This document shows positions 1 through 8,054 of a stretch of DNA of 64,000 bases, one piece after another (the stretch's first letter is position 1; every line of letters starts with the position of its first letter). The notes beneath the pieces are model-generated. The model made no database searches. It had not been told where the DNA came from and saw only the letters and a program-made list of their open reading frames with translations. The DNA is taken from positions 186,001 to 250,000 of the forward strand of contig JBFLKU010000011.1 in NCBI GenBank assembly GCA_040883315.1. The letters run 5' to 3'. The position numbers were made by a program, and so were the translations under genes. The stretch comes from JAFGUF01 sp040883315 (GTDB lineage: Bacteria; Bacillota; Clostridia; Christensenellales; UMGS416).

Positions 1-541
1 GCGGTTCTCCCGATAAATTGCAGGGTATATAAATACGAGGCTTGAAAAATCCAAGCACAAAGGGGGATGCAATTTTATCGCTTTTAAATACATTATATGA
101 AAACAAAACCGCTGTAGATAATCTTTTCTTAAGTAATATATAAGATATAATACTATAAATCATTATTGCCGCAAAACCAATAATCCAAACTACTGCTGCA
201 ATTTCTATAATACTTATGCCGGCTTCGGCCTGCACGCTTTTTTCAATTGTTGGGTTTATCATGCTGTTTAGGTATGGAAGTCCGCTGTGTATTTCCGGAG
301 TATTAGAAGAAAGAACTCCTTCTGATGAAATGTCCGATTCTGGTATCACAGAGAAGAAGCTTAAATCGCTACTGAATGAGATAGGCAGTATCAGCCTTAA
401 AAAAACTGTAAACCACAGAATACTAATAATCCATTTAGCAGACTTTTTCATGAAGGCACGTATTATCAGCACCACAAGCATCACATAGCCAGCAGTAAGA
501 CTCATATTAAGAGCCAATAAAAATATTTTTTCAATATTCAT
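1..541 (-). CDS. BlaR1/MecR1-family M56 metallopeptidase sensor (3' end cut by window edge)
   Basis: Antirepressor-type membrane protein of the BlaR1/MecR1 (M56) family; in this family an extracellular signal activates a cytoplasmic zinc protease that relieves repression by the partner BlaI protein. Reading the minus strand from the ATG at 541 gives about 180 codons with hydrophobic helices near residues 5-27, 38-55 and 110-130, then a stretch ending in PFVLGFFKPRIYIP, which matches the segment ahead of the HExxH site in M56 proteins. The HExxH itself lies beyond the window. It starts 2 bases after the blaI stop, so the two are co-transcribed. The inducing signal cannot be read from the sequence. 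Confidence 0.85.
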   Translation of the reverse strand, partial: MNIEKIFLLALNMSLTAGYVMLVVLIIRAFMKKSAKWIISILWFTVFLRLILPISFSSDLSFFSVIPESDISSEGVLSSNTPEIHSGLPYLNSMINPTIEKSVQAEAGISIIEIAAVVWIIGFAAIMIYSIISYILLKKRLSTAVLFSYNVFKSDKIASPFVLGFFKPRIYIPCNLSGEP

Positions 542-543
542 GC

Positions 544-912
544 CTATTTTCCCTCTTTTTCGTATTCCTCTATCATCTTTTTTATCTCAGCTGCTTCATC
601 GCTGGATAATGCCTTATTGCTAGTAAATGCAGCTATAAAGCTAGGCAAAGATCCTTCAAATGTTCTGTTGATGAATTCTTGGCTTTCTTGCCTTTGTATA
701 GCTTCCTTTGAAATCAACGATGTAACTATTGAATCAACGCTTTGCATTATGCCTCTTTCAGATAGCCTCTTAAGCACGGTATATGTGGTTGTCCTTTTCC
801 AGCCTAGCTGTGCTGTGCACAGCTTTATCAGCTCTTTCATAGCTATAGGCTCATGCTCCCACACTATACATGCAAATCGATATTCGCTTTCAAATATTTT
901 AGGTATTTCCAT
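544..912 (-). CDS. BlaI/MecI-family transcriptional repressor
   Basis: Winged-helix repressor of 122 residues, the normal size for the BlaI/MecI/CopY family. The N-terminal half contains the characteristic LGWKRTTTYTVLKRLSERG recognition-helix segment (about residues 36-54); the C-terminal helices mediate dimerisation and carry the region cleaved by the partner protease in family members. It is the first gene of a two-gene operon with the M56 sensor. A good AGGAGA ribosome site lies just upstream, and two palindromic operators overlap its promoter, so autoregulation is expected. The regulon may be beta-lactam related but no beta-lactamase gene is in the window. Confidence 0.92.
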   Translation of the reverse strand: MEIPKIFESEYRFACIVWEHEPIAMKELIKLCTAQLGWKRTTTYTVLKRLSERGIMQSVDSIVTSLISKEAIQRQESQEFINRTFEGSLPSFIAAFTSNKALSSDEAAEIKKMIEEYEKEGK

Positions 913-923
913 TTGAATCTCCT

Positions 924-974
924 GTCTAATCCATTAGTCACGTTCAGTCTAACGCATTAGACACAATTTGTCAA
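924..974 (-). promoter_or_regulatory. blaI promoter with two palindromic operators
   Basis: On the minus strand TTGACA (969-974) is followed after 17 bases by TAGACT (946-951). A perfect inverted repeat GTCTAACGCATTAGAC sits over the -10 (947-962), and a second near-perfect copy GTCTAATCCATTAGTC lies at 924-939, 23 bases away centre to centre, which puts the two sites on the same helical face. The placement is what is expected for BlaI autorepression. The core differs from the TACA/TGTA operator of staphylococcal BlaI. Confidence 0.8.
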
Positions 975-1036
975 TATTGCTTATAATTAAAAAACCAGCT
1001 TGTTCGGCTGGTTTGCAAAAAAATATTTTACTATTT

Positions 1037-1837
1037 TCAAATTATTATTGGCTTTGTAATATTATCCGGTCTGGCAACCAATATTTCAATATCTTTATTC
1101 GGCACTTTATTGCACTCCAGCAGCCCCTGAAACGCTGCGTCATAGGCAGCCTCCGGTGTATTATTGTCTCTGGAAAGGTGAGAAAGCACAAACTTTTTGC
1201 AGCCCATCTGTGCTGCATATGCTACAATTTTTGCAGCGTCTTCATTGCACATATGTCCTCTTGCGGATAAAATACGTTTTTTTAAAAACACAGGATATCT
1301 TCCGTTTTTCAGCATATGCTCATCATAATTAAACTCTATCATCAAAAGGTCCGCCCCCGCTATATGGCTCTGCATGGCCTTGGAGACAGTTCCTGTATCT
1401 GATATTATTGATATTTTCTTTGATTCATGCTCTATGGAATACCCTACTGATGCAGAAGCATCATGATGTGTTTCAAATGGCGTTATAGCAATATCCCCTA
1501 CATAAAATGTGGTGTTGTGCTCAAAATATATCCTTTTTTCAAATGGCACATCTCCCGCCTTACCCTGGCTTATTATGGCTTCCCACGTTCCGTGATTTGC
1601 AATTATAGGTATGCCGTGTCGCCTAGCTATCACCCCAATGCCTTTTATGTGGTCTATATGCTCATGTGTTATTACTACTGCTTTTATATCAGAAAAGGAT
1701 GCACTTATATCATTTAGTGCCTGCTCTATCTTCAATGCGTTTACGCCTGCATCTACTAGAATAGCCGTGTTTTTTGTGGCTATAAATGTCGAATTGCCGC
1801 CGCTTGATGAATACAGCGGACAAAAAACCATGCTCAA
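1037..1837 (-). CDS. MBL-fold metallo-hydrolase, WalJ/YycJ-like
   Basis: Metallo-beta-lactamase-fold hydrolase of 266 residues. The metal-binding motif THEHIDH (H58, H60, D62, H63) and the N-terminal SSSGGNSTFI segment are typical of the WalJ/YycJ group, whose members are proposed 5'-3' exonucleases linked to replication and cell-wall control. It probably starts at a TTG: GGGAG lies 7 bases before that TTG (1837), while the next ATG (1831) would be 13 bases away. In many Firmicutes walJ sits with walRK; here it is alone, between blaI and a citrate-synthase-like gene, so regulation by that system is not supported by context. Confidence 0.85.
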   Translation of the reverse strand: MSMVFCPLYSSSGGNSTFIATKNTAILVDAGVNALKIEQALNDISASFSDIKAVVITHEHIDHIKGIGVIARRHGIPIIANHGTWEAIISQGKAGDVPFEKRIYFEHNTTFYVGDIAITPFETHHDASASVGYSIEHESKKISIISDTGTVSKAMQSHIAGADLLMIEFNYDEHMLKNGRYPVFLKKRILSARGHMCNEDAAKIVAYAAQMGCKKFVLSHLSRDNNTPEAAYDAAFQGLLECNKVPNKDIEILVARPDNITKPIII

Positions 1838-1950
1838 ACTTTTTCTCCCTACTACTTATACATTCTTATAGTTGTTATAATACAGTATGTTATCATAAAA
1901 GAGGAGATATGTTAATCTTTTTATTTTTATATACTATATTATTGCAAAGC

Positions 1951-1980
1951 AAAAGATGCCCTACCCGAGCATCTTTTTTG
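1951..1980 (-). terminator. Rho-independent terminator
   Basis: A 9-bp stem (AAAAGATGC at 1951-1959 with GCATCTTTT at 1969-1977) and a 9-base loop lie directly downstream of the minus-strand gene ending at 2001. T-rich flanks are present on both strands. Confidence 0.8.
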
Positions 1981-2000
1981 TGTTCTTATATTTTACTAAA

Positions 2001-3410
2001 CTAACCCTTTTTCCTTTTATGGGAATGAGCTAATGATTGATAAAAATCCGGGTCTGCCTGCACGACCAGCTCCACCAGCTCGTCATCGCCTAGCAGCGTT
2101 GTCCTGCCATGTGCATATTCTTCATCTACCAAGTCTTTTACTTTTGTAATAATATCCGCTTTTTTGTCCAGCTCCAGCTTGCCATTCAAACGGAAATAGT
2201 CATTCATCCAGTGGGTAATGCCAGCTGCACCAGAGTGAGCACCGATTAGAACTTTCGGAGGGCGATTCAATATTTTGCCTGTATCAAATATATTGTATAT
2301 TTCTTCGTCTTTCAGCATTCCATCGGCGTGTATTCCTGCACGTGTCGCATTGAATGCACGACCTACAAATGGAGTTCTAGGAGGTATTTCGTATCCTATT
2401 TCTTCCTCAAAATAGTCAGCAATCTCTGTAATTACAGACAAGTCCATCCCATCTGTTGTTCCCCTTAATGATGCATACTCTATTACCATTGCTTCCAGCG
2501 GGCAGTTGCCTGTTCTCTCGCCTATTCCCAGCAGCGAGCAGTTTACTGATGCACAGCCATATAGCCATGCTGTTGCAGCATTTGTCACCACTTTGTAGAA
2601 ATCATTGTGTCCGTGCCACTCTAGCTGCTCTGGCGGAACAGACGCAAAGTGGTTAAGACCATAAATTATTCCCTGAACGGAACGAGGCAGTGCCGCCCCC
2701 GGGTATGATACGCCATAGCCCAGTGTATCGCATGCACGAATTTTTATAGGTACTCCCGTTTCTTCGGAGAGCTTCATCAGCTCCACTGCAAAAGGTACAA
2801 CAAATCCATAAAAATCAGCCCTTGTTATATCTTCAAAATGGCATCTTGGTACTATGCCGTATTCAATTGCACTTTTTACAACACCCAGATATTTGTCCAA
2901 TGCCTTTTGTCTGGTAAGCCCCATTTTATTATATATATGATAGTCTGAGCAGGAAACCAAAATACCTGTCTCTTTTATTCCTATGTTTTTTGCCAGCTCA
3001 AAATCTTTTTCGCTAGCTCTAATCCACGCAGTCACCTCTGGGAATTCATACCCCAAATCCAAACATGCCTTTATAGCTTCTTTGTCCTTTTGCGTATACA
3101 CAAAGAATTCGCTTTGCTTTATTATGCCCTTCGGTCCGCTAAGCTTGTGCATCATAGTATATAAATCTATAATATTCTGCACTGAAAAAGGCGATGTGGA
3201 CTGCTGTCCATCGCGGAATGTCGTGTCTGTTATCCATAGTTTTTCCGGCACAAATGACGGAACCATTCTATGGTTAAAAGGAACTTTTGGCACAGATTCA
3301 TAATCAAACAAGTGTCTATATAAATTAGGCTCTTCTCTATCCTGCAGAGAATATCTATATGCACTTTGTTCCAATAAATTGGTATGCTCATCATATTTAA
3401 GTATTGCCAT
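2001..3410 (-). CDS. HMGL-like DRE-TIM metallolyase, probable Re-citrate synthase
   Basis: Member of the isopropylmalate/homocitrate synthase superfamily (469 residues). TDTTFRDGQQ near residue 62 is the divalent-metal DRE-TIM signature and HGHNDF near 266 supplies the metal-binding histidines. The sequence GPKGIIKQSEFF and the long conserved stretch around CHFEDITRADFYGFV resemble, from memory, the clostridial Re-citrate synthase, which makes citrate from oxaloacetate and acetyl-CoA with Re stereochemistry in anaerobes lacking the usual Si enzyme. There are no leucine or lysine biosynthesis genes beside it, which fits citrate/glutamate supply better than leuA. The exact substrate is inferred; 2-isopropylmalate or homocitrate synthase remains possible. 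GGGGG ribosome site 6 bases before ATG. Confidence 0.75.
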   Translation of the reverse strand: MAILKYDEHTNLLEQSAYRYSLQDREEPNLYRHLFDYESVPKVPFNHRMVPSFVPEKLWITDTTFRDGQQSTSPFSVQNIIDLYTMMHKLSGPKGIIKQSEFFVYTQKDKEAIKACLDLGYEFPEVTAWIRASEKDFELAKNIGIKETGILVSCSDYHIYNKMGLTRQKALDKYLGVVKSAIEYGIVPRCHFEDITRADFYGFVVPFAVELMKLSEETGVPIKIRACDTLGYGVSYPGAALPRSVQGIIYGLNHFASVPPEQLEWHGHNDFYKVVTNAATAWLYGCASVNCSLLGIGERTGNCPLEAMVIEYASLRGTTDGMDLSVITEIADYFEEEIGYEIPPRTPFVGRAFNATRAGIHADGMLKDEEIYNIFDTGKILNRPPKVLIGAHSGAAGITHWMNDYFRLNGKLELDKKADIITKVKDLVDEEYAHGRTTLLGDDELVELVVQADPDFYQSLAHSHKRKKG

Positions 3411-3435
3411 ATAACCCCCTATAATTATATATTAT

Positions 3436-4617
3436 TTATTTACATTCCGAAACGAACTTACCAATTCGTGATATTCCCTCTAAGATATTTTCCATTGATA
3501 TTGCATATGATATTCTCACATACTCTTCAGCACCAAATTCTCCTCCGGGTACTACAGCAACCAATGCTTCCTCTAAAAGCACTGAAGAAAAATCCATAGA
3601 ATTTTCTATTTTTTTTCTGTTCATAGATTTGCCGAATGTACTTGATACATTAATCATGATATAGAATGCACCGTCGGGTTCGATACATGATATTCCCTTT
3701 GTGTTTCTAATGGCTTCAACAGAAGCTTCTTTTCTTTGCTTAAATGCTTCTTTCATATCCTGCACATCTTCAATGCCGCCTGTTAGTGCTTTATATGATG
3801 CATATTGAGCAATAGAATTAGGTGCAGATGTTGTCTGGCTCTGCATAGATCCTATGGCTTTTGCCACGTCTTCCGGTGCAGCCAAATAGCCTATTCTCCA
3901 GCCTGTCATAGCATATGTTTTGGATACACCATTTATAACTATTGTTCTTTCCTTCATGCCCTCTATTGTTGCTATAGATGGTATTTCATCGTCGATATAT
4001 ATAAGCTGATCGTATATTTCGTCTGATATCACGTTTATGTCGTGCTTCACGCATATTTCAGCTATGCTTTCTATTATATCCTTTTGAAAAACAACACCTG
4101 TAGGATTTGATGGATTGTTTAAAATCAAAGTTGAAGTTTTTTTCGTAATCAATTTCTCCATAGCAACTAGGTCTATTACAAAGTTTTCATCACATGGCAC
4201 ATACACCACCTCTGCACCAGCCAGCTTAATCAGCTCGGGATAACTTACCCAGTATGGCATAGGAAGCAGTACCTCATCTCCCTCTTCTACTATTGCGGAT
4301 ATAGCATTGAAAAGAGAATGCTTCGCACCATTTGACACAACTATATTTTTAGGCTCATATTCTAGTCCTTTTTTTGCTAAGGAGTCTACTATTGCTTCCT
4401 TTAGTTCCACTGTTCCTGATGCAGGTGTATATTTTGTCATTCCCATATCAATTGCTTCTTTTGCTGCATCACAAATATACTTTGGTGTATTAAAATCTGG
4501 TTCTCCTGCTCCAAAACTTATTACATCTAGTCCTTGTGCTTTAAAAGCCTTTGCTTTTGCACTGATAGCCAAAGTAGCTGATGGTGACACGCCATTGCAT
4601 CTGTTTGAAATTTTCAT
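3436..4617 (-). CDS. Class I pyridoxal-phosphate aminotransferase (aspartate aminotransferase type)
   Basis: Fold-type I aminotransferase of 393 residues, subgroup I-gamma. The PLP lysine is in SKTYAMTGWRIGY (about K233), with NNPSNPTG and the DEIYDQL aspartate (about D199) that contacts the pyridine ring. Family members transfer the amino group from aspartate or other amino acids to 2-oxoglutarate. The second ATG (4617) is preferred: GGAGG is 5 bases away, whereas it is only 2 bases from the ATG at 4620. It follows the threonine aldolase and precedes the citrate-synthase-like gene on the same strand, a plausible amino acid/oxo-acid group. Exact substrate is not determined. Confidence 0.88.
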   Translation of the reverse strand: MKISNRCNGVSPSATLAISAKAKAFKAQGLDVISFGAGEPDFNTPKYICDAAKEAIDMGMTKYTPASGTVELKEAIVDSLAKKGLEYEPKNIVVSNGAKHSLFNAISAIVEEGDEVLLPMPYWVSYPELIKLAGAEVVYVPCDENFVIDLVAMEKLITKKTSTLILNNPSNPTGVVFQKDIIESIAEICVKHDINVISDEIYDQLIYIDDEIPSIATIEGMKERTIVINGVSKTYAMTGWRIGYLAAPEDVAKAIGSMQSQTTSAPNSIAQYASYKALTGGIEDVQDMKEAFKQRKEASVEAIRNTKGISCIEPDGAFYIMINVSSTFGKSMNRKKIENSMDFSSVLLEEALVAVVPGGEFGAEEYVRISYAISMENILEGISRIGKFVSECK

Positions 4618-4651
4618 CATTTCCTCCGAAATAAAATTCAGTTATATGCAT

Positions 4652-4686
4652 AGAAAGAACAAAATGAAAAATTATTTGTTCTTTCT
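4652..4686. repeat. Perfect 12-bp inverted repeat upstream of the aminotransferase
   Basis: AGAAAGAACAAA (4652-4663) and TTTGTTCTTTCT (4675-4686) are exact reverse complements separated by 11 bases, 35 to 69 bases upstream of the aminotransferase start. There is no strong T-run after it on the minus strand, so an operator or leader hairpin is as likely as a terminator. Confidence 0.6.
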
Positions 4687-4833
4687 TGCAAAATCTTGTT
4701 AATTTGCTGTTTTTTTCGTATAAAAAGTATGTTTTAATGCTTAAAATGAATATTTTCGCTCTTTAATTATTCATTTGTAGGATATAATATCACTTGTTGA
4801 ATAATAATGCAAGCAAATTTATCAATAAATAAA

Positions 4834-5856
4834 TTATTTTTGCTCTAATATGCTTATAAAGTTGTCAATATCTTCTTTTTGTGTTGCAAACGAGCACATT
4901 AGCCTCAGCACTTTGCCCGCTTTAGTGTCCATATCATAGAAAAAGTATTCCTTCAGAACCCTGTCTGCCATCTCTTTTGCCATCTTTAGGAACATTCCGT
5001 TTACCTGTGGCTCATATACAAATTCTATTCCATCTATGTTCTTTAGCTTTCCATAGAAATATTTGCACATGTCATTTGCATGCTGTCCGTTTTCTAAATA
5101 TATTTTGTTTTTCAAGTATGTTTCAAACTGAGCGGAAATAAATCTCATCTTGGAATGCAGCTGCGTTCCGTTTTTGCGATAGTATGCAAAGTCTTCTCCT
5201 AGGTCTTTATTAAAGAAAACTACAGCCTCGCCAAACATCATGCCGCCCTTTGTGCCGCCAAATGACAAAACATCTACTCCGCAGTCTTTTGTTATTTCTT
5301 TAAGGCTCTTTTGCAGTGCTGCTGCCGCATTGCCTATTCTGGCACCGTCCAAATGAACATACAGACCGTTTTCGTGTGCAAAATCGCATATTTCTTTTAT
5401 TTCCTCTGTGGTGTATAGCGTGCCCTCTTCTGTCGGATTGGTGATGGACACCACCTTCGGCTGGCTATGGTGCACTACTCCTAAAATGTCCAGATGCGGT
5501 GCTATGTCGCCAATTCGAAGCTTGCCATCCTCTGTCGGGCATGTTATCAGCTTACACCCGGTGTATCTTTCCGGTGCACCAGTTTCATCTACAGATATGT
5601 GGGAAAATTCCGGAGTGATTACTGCCTGATATTTTTTTAAAATAGATCCTAATGATATTGTGTTTGCACCAGTTCCATTATATACAAAATACACTTTTGT
5701 ATCTGCACCAAATTCATCCTTAAAAGCTTTTAATGCAGCCTCTGTATATTTATCGTCCCCATAAGAAAGTACAAAGTCTTCATTGACTTCTTCCATAGCT
5801 TTCATTATTCTTTTGTCTACTCCGGCACAGTTATCACTGGCAAATGTATATTTCAT
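4834..5856 (-). CDS. Low-specificity L-threonine aldolase
   Basis: PLP-dependent beta-eliminating lyase family, 340 residues from the chosen start. Family members cleave L-threonine (or allo-threonine) to glycine and acetaldehyde. Motifs seen: N-terminal FASDNCAGVDKRIMKAM, the HLDGARIGNAA segment with the PLP-binding aspartate D170, and the PLP lysine K203 in FGGTKGGMM. The reading frame is open upstream to 5952, but the ATG at 5856 has GGAG 5 bases before it and gives the family's usual N-terminus, so the 32 upstream codons are rejected. It stands alone with a minus-strand orientation like its neighbours. Confidence 0.88.
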   Translation of the reverse strand: MKYTFASDNCAGVDKRIMKAMEEVNEDFVLSYGDDKYTEAALKAFKDEFGADTKVYFVYNGTGANTISLGSILKKYQAVITPEFSHISVDETGAPERYTGCKLITCPTEDGKLRIGDIAPHLDILGVVHHSQPKVVSITNPTEEGTLYTTEEIKEICDFAHENGLYVHLDGARIGNAAAALQKSLKEITKDCGVDVLSFGGTKGGMMFGEAVVFFNKDLGEDFAYYRKNGTQLHSKMRFISAQFETYLKNKIYLENGQHANDMCKYFYGKLKNIDGIEFVYEPQVNGMFLKMAKEMADRVLKEYFFYDMDTKAGKVLRLMCSFATQKEDIDNFISILEQK

Positions 5857-5954
5857 ATTCACTCCAATATTCCTCTTATGTATAATTTTATTTATAAAAC
5901 AGTATATCATATATACCATTTCACATAAAGTATCATCTTTCCTTTTATGCATAC

Positions 5955-5981
5955 AAAAAGCTGCTAATTTAGCAGCTTTAT
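5955..5981 (-). terminator. Rho-independent terminator of the DUF1700 gene
   Basis: AAAGCTGCTA and TAGCAGCTTT form a stem with a very short loop; on the minus strand it is followed by TTTTT. It lies 45 bases downstream of the stop at 6026. Confidence 0.75.
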
Positions 5982-6025
5982 TATATTAATTAATAGAGTT
6001 TTATGTTTGAATATGATTTTTACTG

Positions 6026-6880
6026 TCAGTCTCCGAAAATGTATCTCCATGCAAAAAACCAATTCCCATCTCCGAAGGTTTCTTCCATGTCATCTGCAAA
6101 TTCATCCATATCATCTTCAAAGTCATCCATTATATCTTCGAATTCATCCACATTGCCATTATAGTATATATATCCGCCTCTATGTGATTCTGTCCAATCC
6201 TGTACTTTTTCCCTGAATTCATGAATATCTTCTGCGTCTACATTGCTTACTACATATTTTGCAAATCCAATGCTGCCAAATATCATCCCGCCTATTGAAG
6301 CAATCGCCAATAGAGAAACCAAAATCCATACAATAGCATGTATTTTCACTTTTTTATGTTTCAGCGCTTTTGCCTCTTCGCTCCTATTGTCCAGCGAATA
6401 GTACATTTGCTTAAACCACTTCACAATAATTGGTATCAGCTTGATAATTCCCATGGCAATCAGCGAAAATATGCTGATAGCAAAAACTATTGCAGAAACA
6501 GCCGTTATAACAAGCATTGTATTGGGAATGATTGCCATAACTGCAACAATTCCTATTACTCCGCTGATAGCTCCTGTCAGCATGCTGAACAATATAGCAC
6601 CCAAAACAACACAAGCCACAGCTAGGAAAAGAATACCTATAATATATCCCGCCATATTGACGCCATCGTTATTAGGCATGCCTTTCTGGCTTTGGTTTTT
6701 AATCTCCCTAGATATTTCTGCTGGGTCGCCTAAAGATTCGCAAATCTCTTCTTCTGTTCTTCCTAGGTTTTTTCCGTCCATAAAATGCTCTTCATAGTCT
6801 AGCAGTACTTCTCGTTTATCTGTTTGATTAAGACCTATCAGACCATCTTTTAATTTCTGCATAAACTCTTTTTTATTCAT
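6026..6880 (-). CDS. DUF1700 (HAAS-domain) membrane protein
   Basis: 284-residue protein with an N-terminal HAAS-type helical domain (residues 1-60: MNKKEFMQKLKDGL..., then LGDPAEISREI), four or so hydrophobic segments between about 80 and 210, and an acidic tail rich in Asp/Glu/Met (about 245-275) ending in aromatic residues. DUF1700 proteins are nearly always encoded beside a PadR regulator, as here; they are thought to act in membrane signalling, but the molecular role is not established. The start overlaps the padR stop by 8 bases with AGGAGG ahead of ATG, so translation is coupled. Confidence 0.85.
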   Translation of the reverse strand: MNKKEFMQKLKDGLIGLNQTDKREVLLDYEEHFMDGKNLGRTEEEICESLGDPAEISREIKNQSQKGMPNNDGVNMAGYIIGILFLAVACVVLGAILFSMLTGAISGVIGIVAVMAIIPNTMLVITAVSAIVFAISIFSLIAMGIIKLIPIIVKWFKQMYYSLDNRSEEAKALKHKKVKIHAIVWILVSLLAIASIGGMIFGSIGFAKYVVSNVDAEDIHEFREKVQDWTESHRGGYIYYNGNVDEFEDIMDDFEDDMDEFADDMEETFGDGNWFFAWRYIFGD

Positions 6881-7193
6881 TTTGTCCTCCTGATAAAATA
6901 TTATTCACTCCGTGTAAAAATTCCGTCCATTCCTTGGCTAATATCTGATGGGCTTCCCTGCCCTCCTTGGTAATTTTGTAGTATTTCCTTGGCGGCCCCT
7001 CAGTAGATTCTTTTAAATAAGTGGTAAAGTAGCCATCTTTATTTAATCTTCTCAAAAGAGGATATATTGTTCCTTCTGATACAGATATATTTTCCGATAA
7101 AACATTGAATAGTTCGTATCCATATCTATCATCTTCTATCAGCAAAGAAAGAACGCAAAGCTCTAAAATTCCTTTTTTAAATTGAATATTCAA
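6873..7193 (-). CDS. PadR-family transcriptional regulator
   Basis: Small winged-helix regulator (106 residues). MNIQFKKGILELCVLSLL and DRYGYELFNVL followed by SEGTIYPLLRRLNKDGY are diagnostic of the PadR family. Start chosen at the second TTG (7193): AGGAGG is 7 bases before it but only 2 bases before the TTG at 7199, and the resulting N-terminus matches the family. It is co-transcribed with the DUF1700 gene. An 8-bp inverted repeat lies between its -35 and -10, indicating autoregulation. Confidence 0.92.
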   Translation of the reverse strand: MNIQFKKGILELCVLSLLIEDDRYGYELFNVLSENISVSEGTIYPLLRRLNKDGYFTTYLKESTEGPPRKYYKITKEGREAHQILAKEWTEFLHGVNNILSGGQNE

Positions 7194-7214
7194 ACCCAAA
7201 CCTCCTTTCTATGG

Positions 7215-7247
7215 CTACAGTATAACATACACTACTGTAGATTGCAA
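7215..7247 (-). promoter_or_regulatory. padR promoter and probable PadR operator
   Basis: Minus-strand TTGCAA (7242-7247), 17-base spacer, TATACT (7219-7224). CTACAGTA (7215-7222) and TACTGTAG (7233-7240) are a perfect inverted repeat spaced by 10 bases that covers the spacer and the -10, the usual position for a PadR autorepression site. Confidence 0.78.
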
Positions 7248-7316
7248 GGTAGTAAATTAAATTTAGTTCTGTTTTTTTATTGTTTTGCTTTTTTGAATAA
7301 TTAAATGAAAATGCGG

Positions 7317-8054
7317 CTATCTTCCTCTGACGCAAACCATAGCCAAAATATTGACGCTTTTTGCTCCCATTTTAAGCAGCAAATTGGCGCATACATGTGT
7401 AGTAGCTCCTGTAGTAAAAACATCATCTATCAGCAAAATATTTCTGCCCTGCACATCATAGCTGCCTATGGCATAGCTTTTGTTTGCGGATTTCAAACGC
7501 TCTGTTGATGTTTTTTTACGCATAGCTTTTGCAAAGCCTTTTCTATTTAGACAGTTGCCATTGTATTCTATTCCTATGTGCTTAGAAAGGGATTTTGCAA
7601 AATATCTGGGTGCATCCCTCAGTCTGAATATCTTTCTCAGCTTGTTTGCAGGAACGCTGGTTATCAGGTCTATATTTTCGATACCCGTTTCATCATATTT
7701 ATGAATCATTTCTTTCACAAACATTCTGCCGTATATGGTTTTTCCCTGTTCTTTAAATTCGTTTATAAATCCGCTTACTGGCTCTTTATACTCAAAAATT
7801 GTATGTATTTTTTCGTATGGCTTTTCGTTTTCCCTGCAGTATCTGCATGTGCCTTTTTCCACCAATCTGCCGCATACCGGGCAGCTTTGCGTATTTTGCG
7901 TGTCCAGCCCTGCCTTGCAGTCTGGGCATATGTATTCTCTGCTTTCGGATAGATCCGTGCCGCAAACCAAGCACTTGTTTTCGCTGGATGCAAATGTGCT
8001 GTATAATGATTTTTTTATAAATTCAATTATTTCTTTATATTGTGATTGCTTCAT
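7317..8054 (-). CDS. comF: ComF-family phosphoribosyltransferase-like protein
   Basis: 245 residues, with an N-terminal four-cysteine zinc finger region (CLVCGTD, CPDCKAG, CPVCGR, CRYC between about residues 29 and 79) and a C-terminal PRTase fold carrying the PRPP-binding signature ILLIDDVFTTGATT (about 205-218). ComFC proteins take part in DNA uptake during natural transformation in several bacteria; other competence genes are not in the window. Its start overlaps the end of the recD2 helicase gene by 20 bases, so both are in one operon, which is a sensible DNA-processing pair. Confidence 0.9.
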   Translation of the reverse strand: MKQSQYKEIIEFIKKSLYSTFASSENKCLVCGTDLSESREYICPDCKAGLDTQNTQSCPVCGRLVEKGTCRYCRENEKPYEKIHTIFEYKEPVSGFINEFKEQGKTIYGRMFVKEMIHKYDETGIENIDLITSVPANKLRKIFRLRDAPRYFAKSLSKHIGIEYNGNCLNRKGFAKAMRKKTSTERLKSANKSYAIGSYDVQGRNILLIDDVFTTGATTHVCANLLLKMGAKSVNILAMVCVRGR

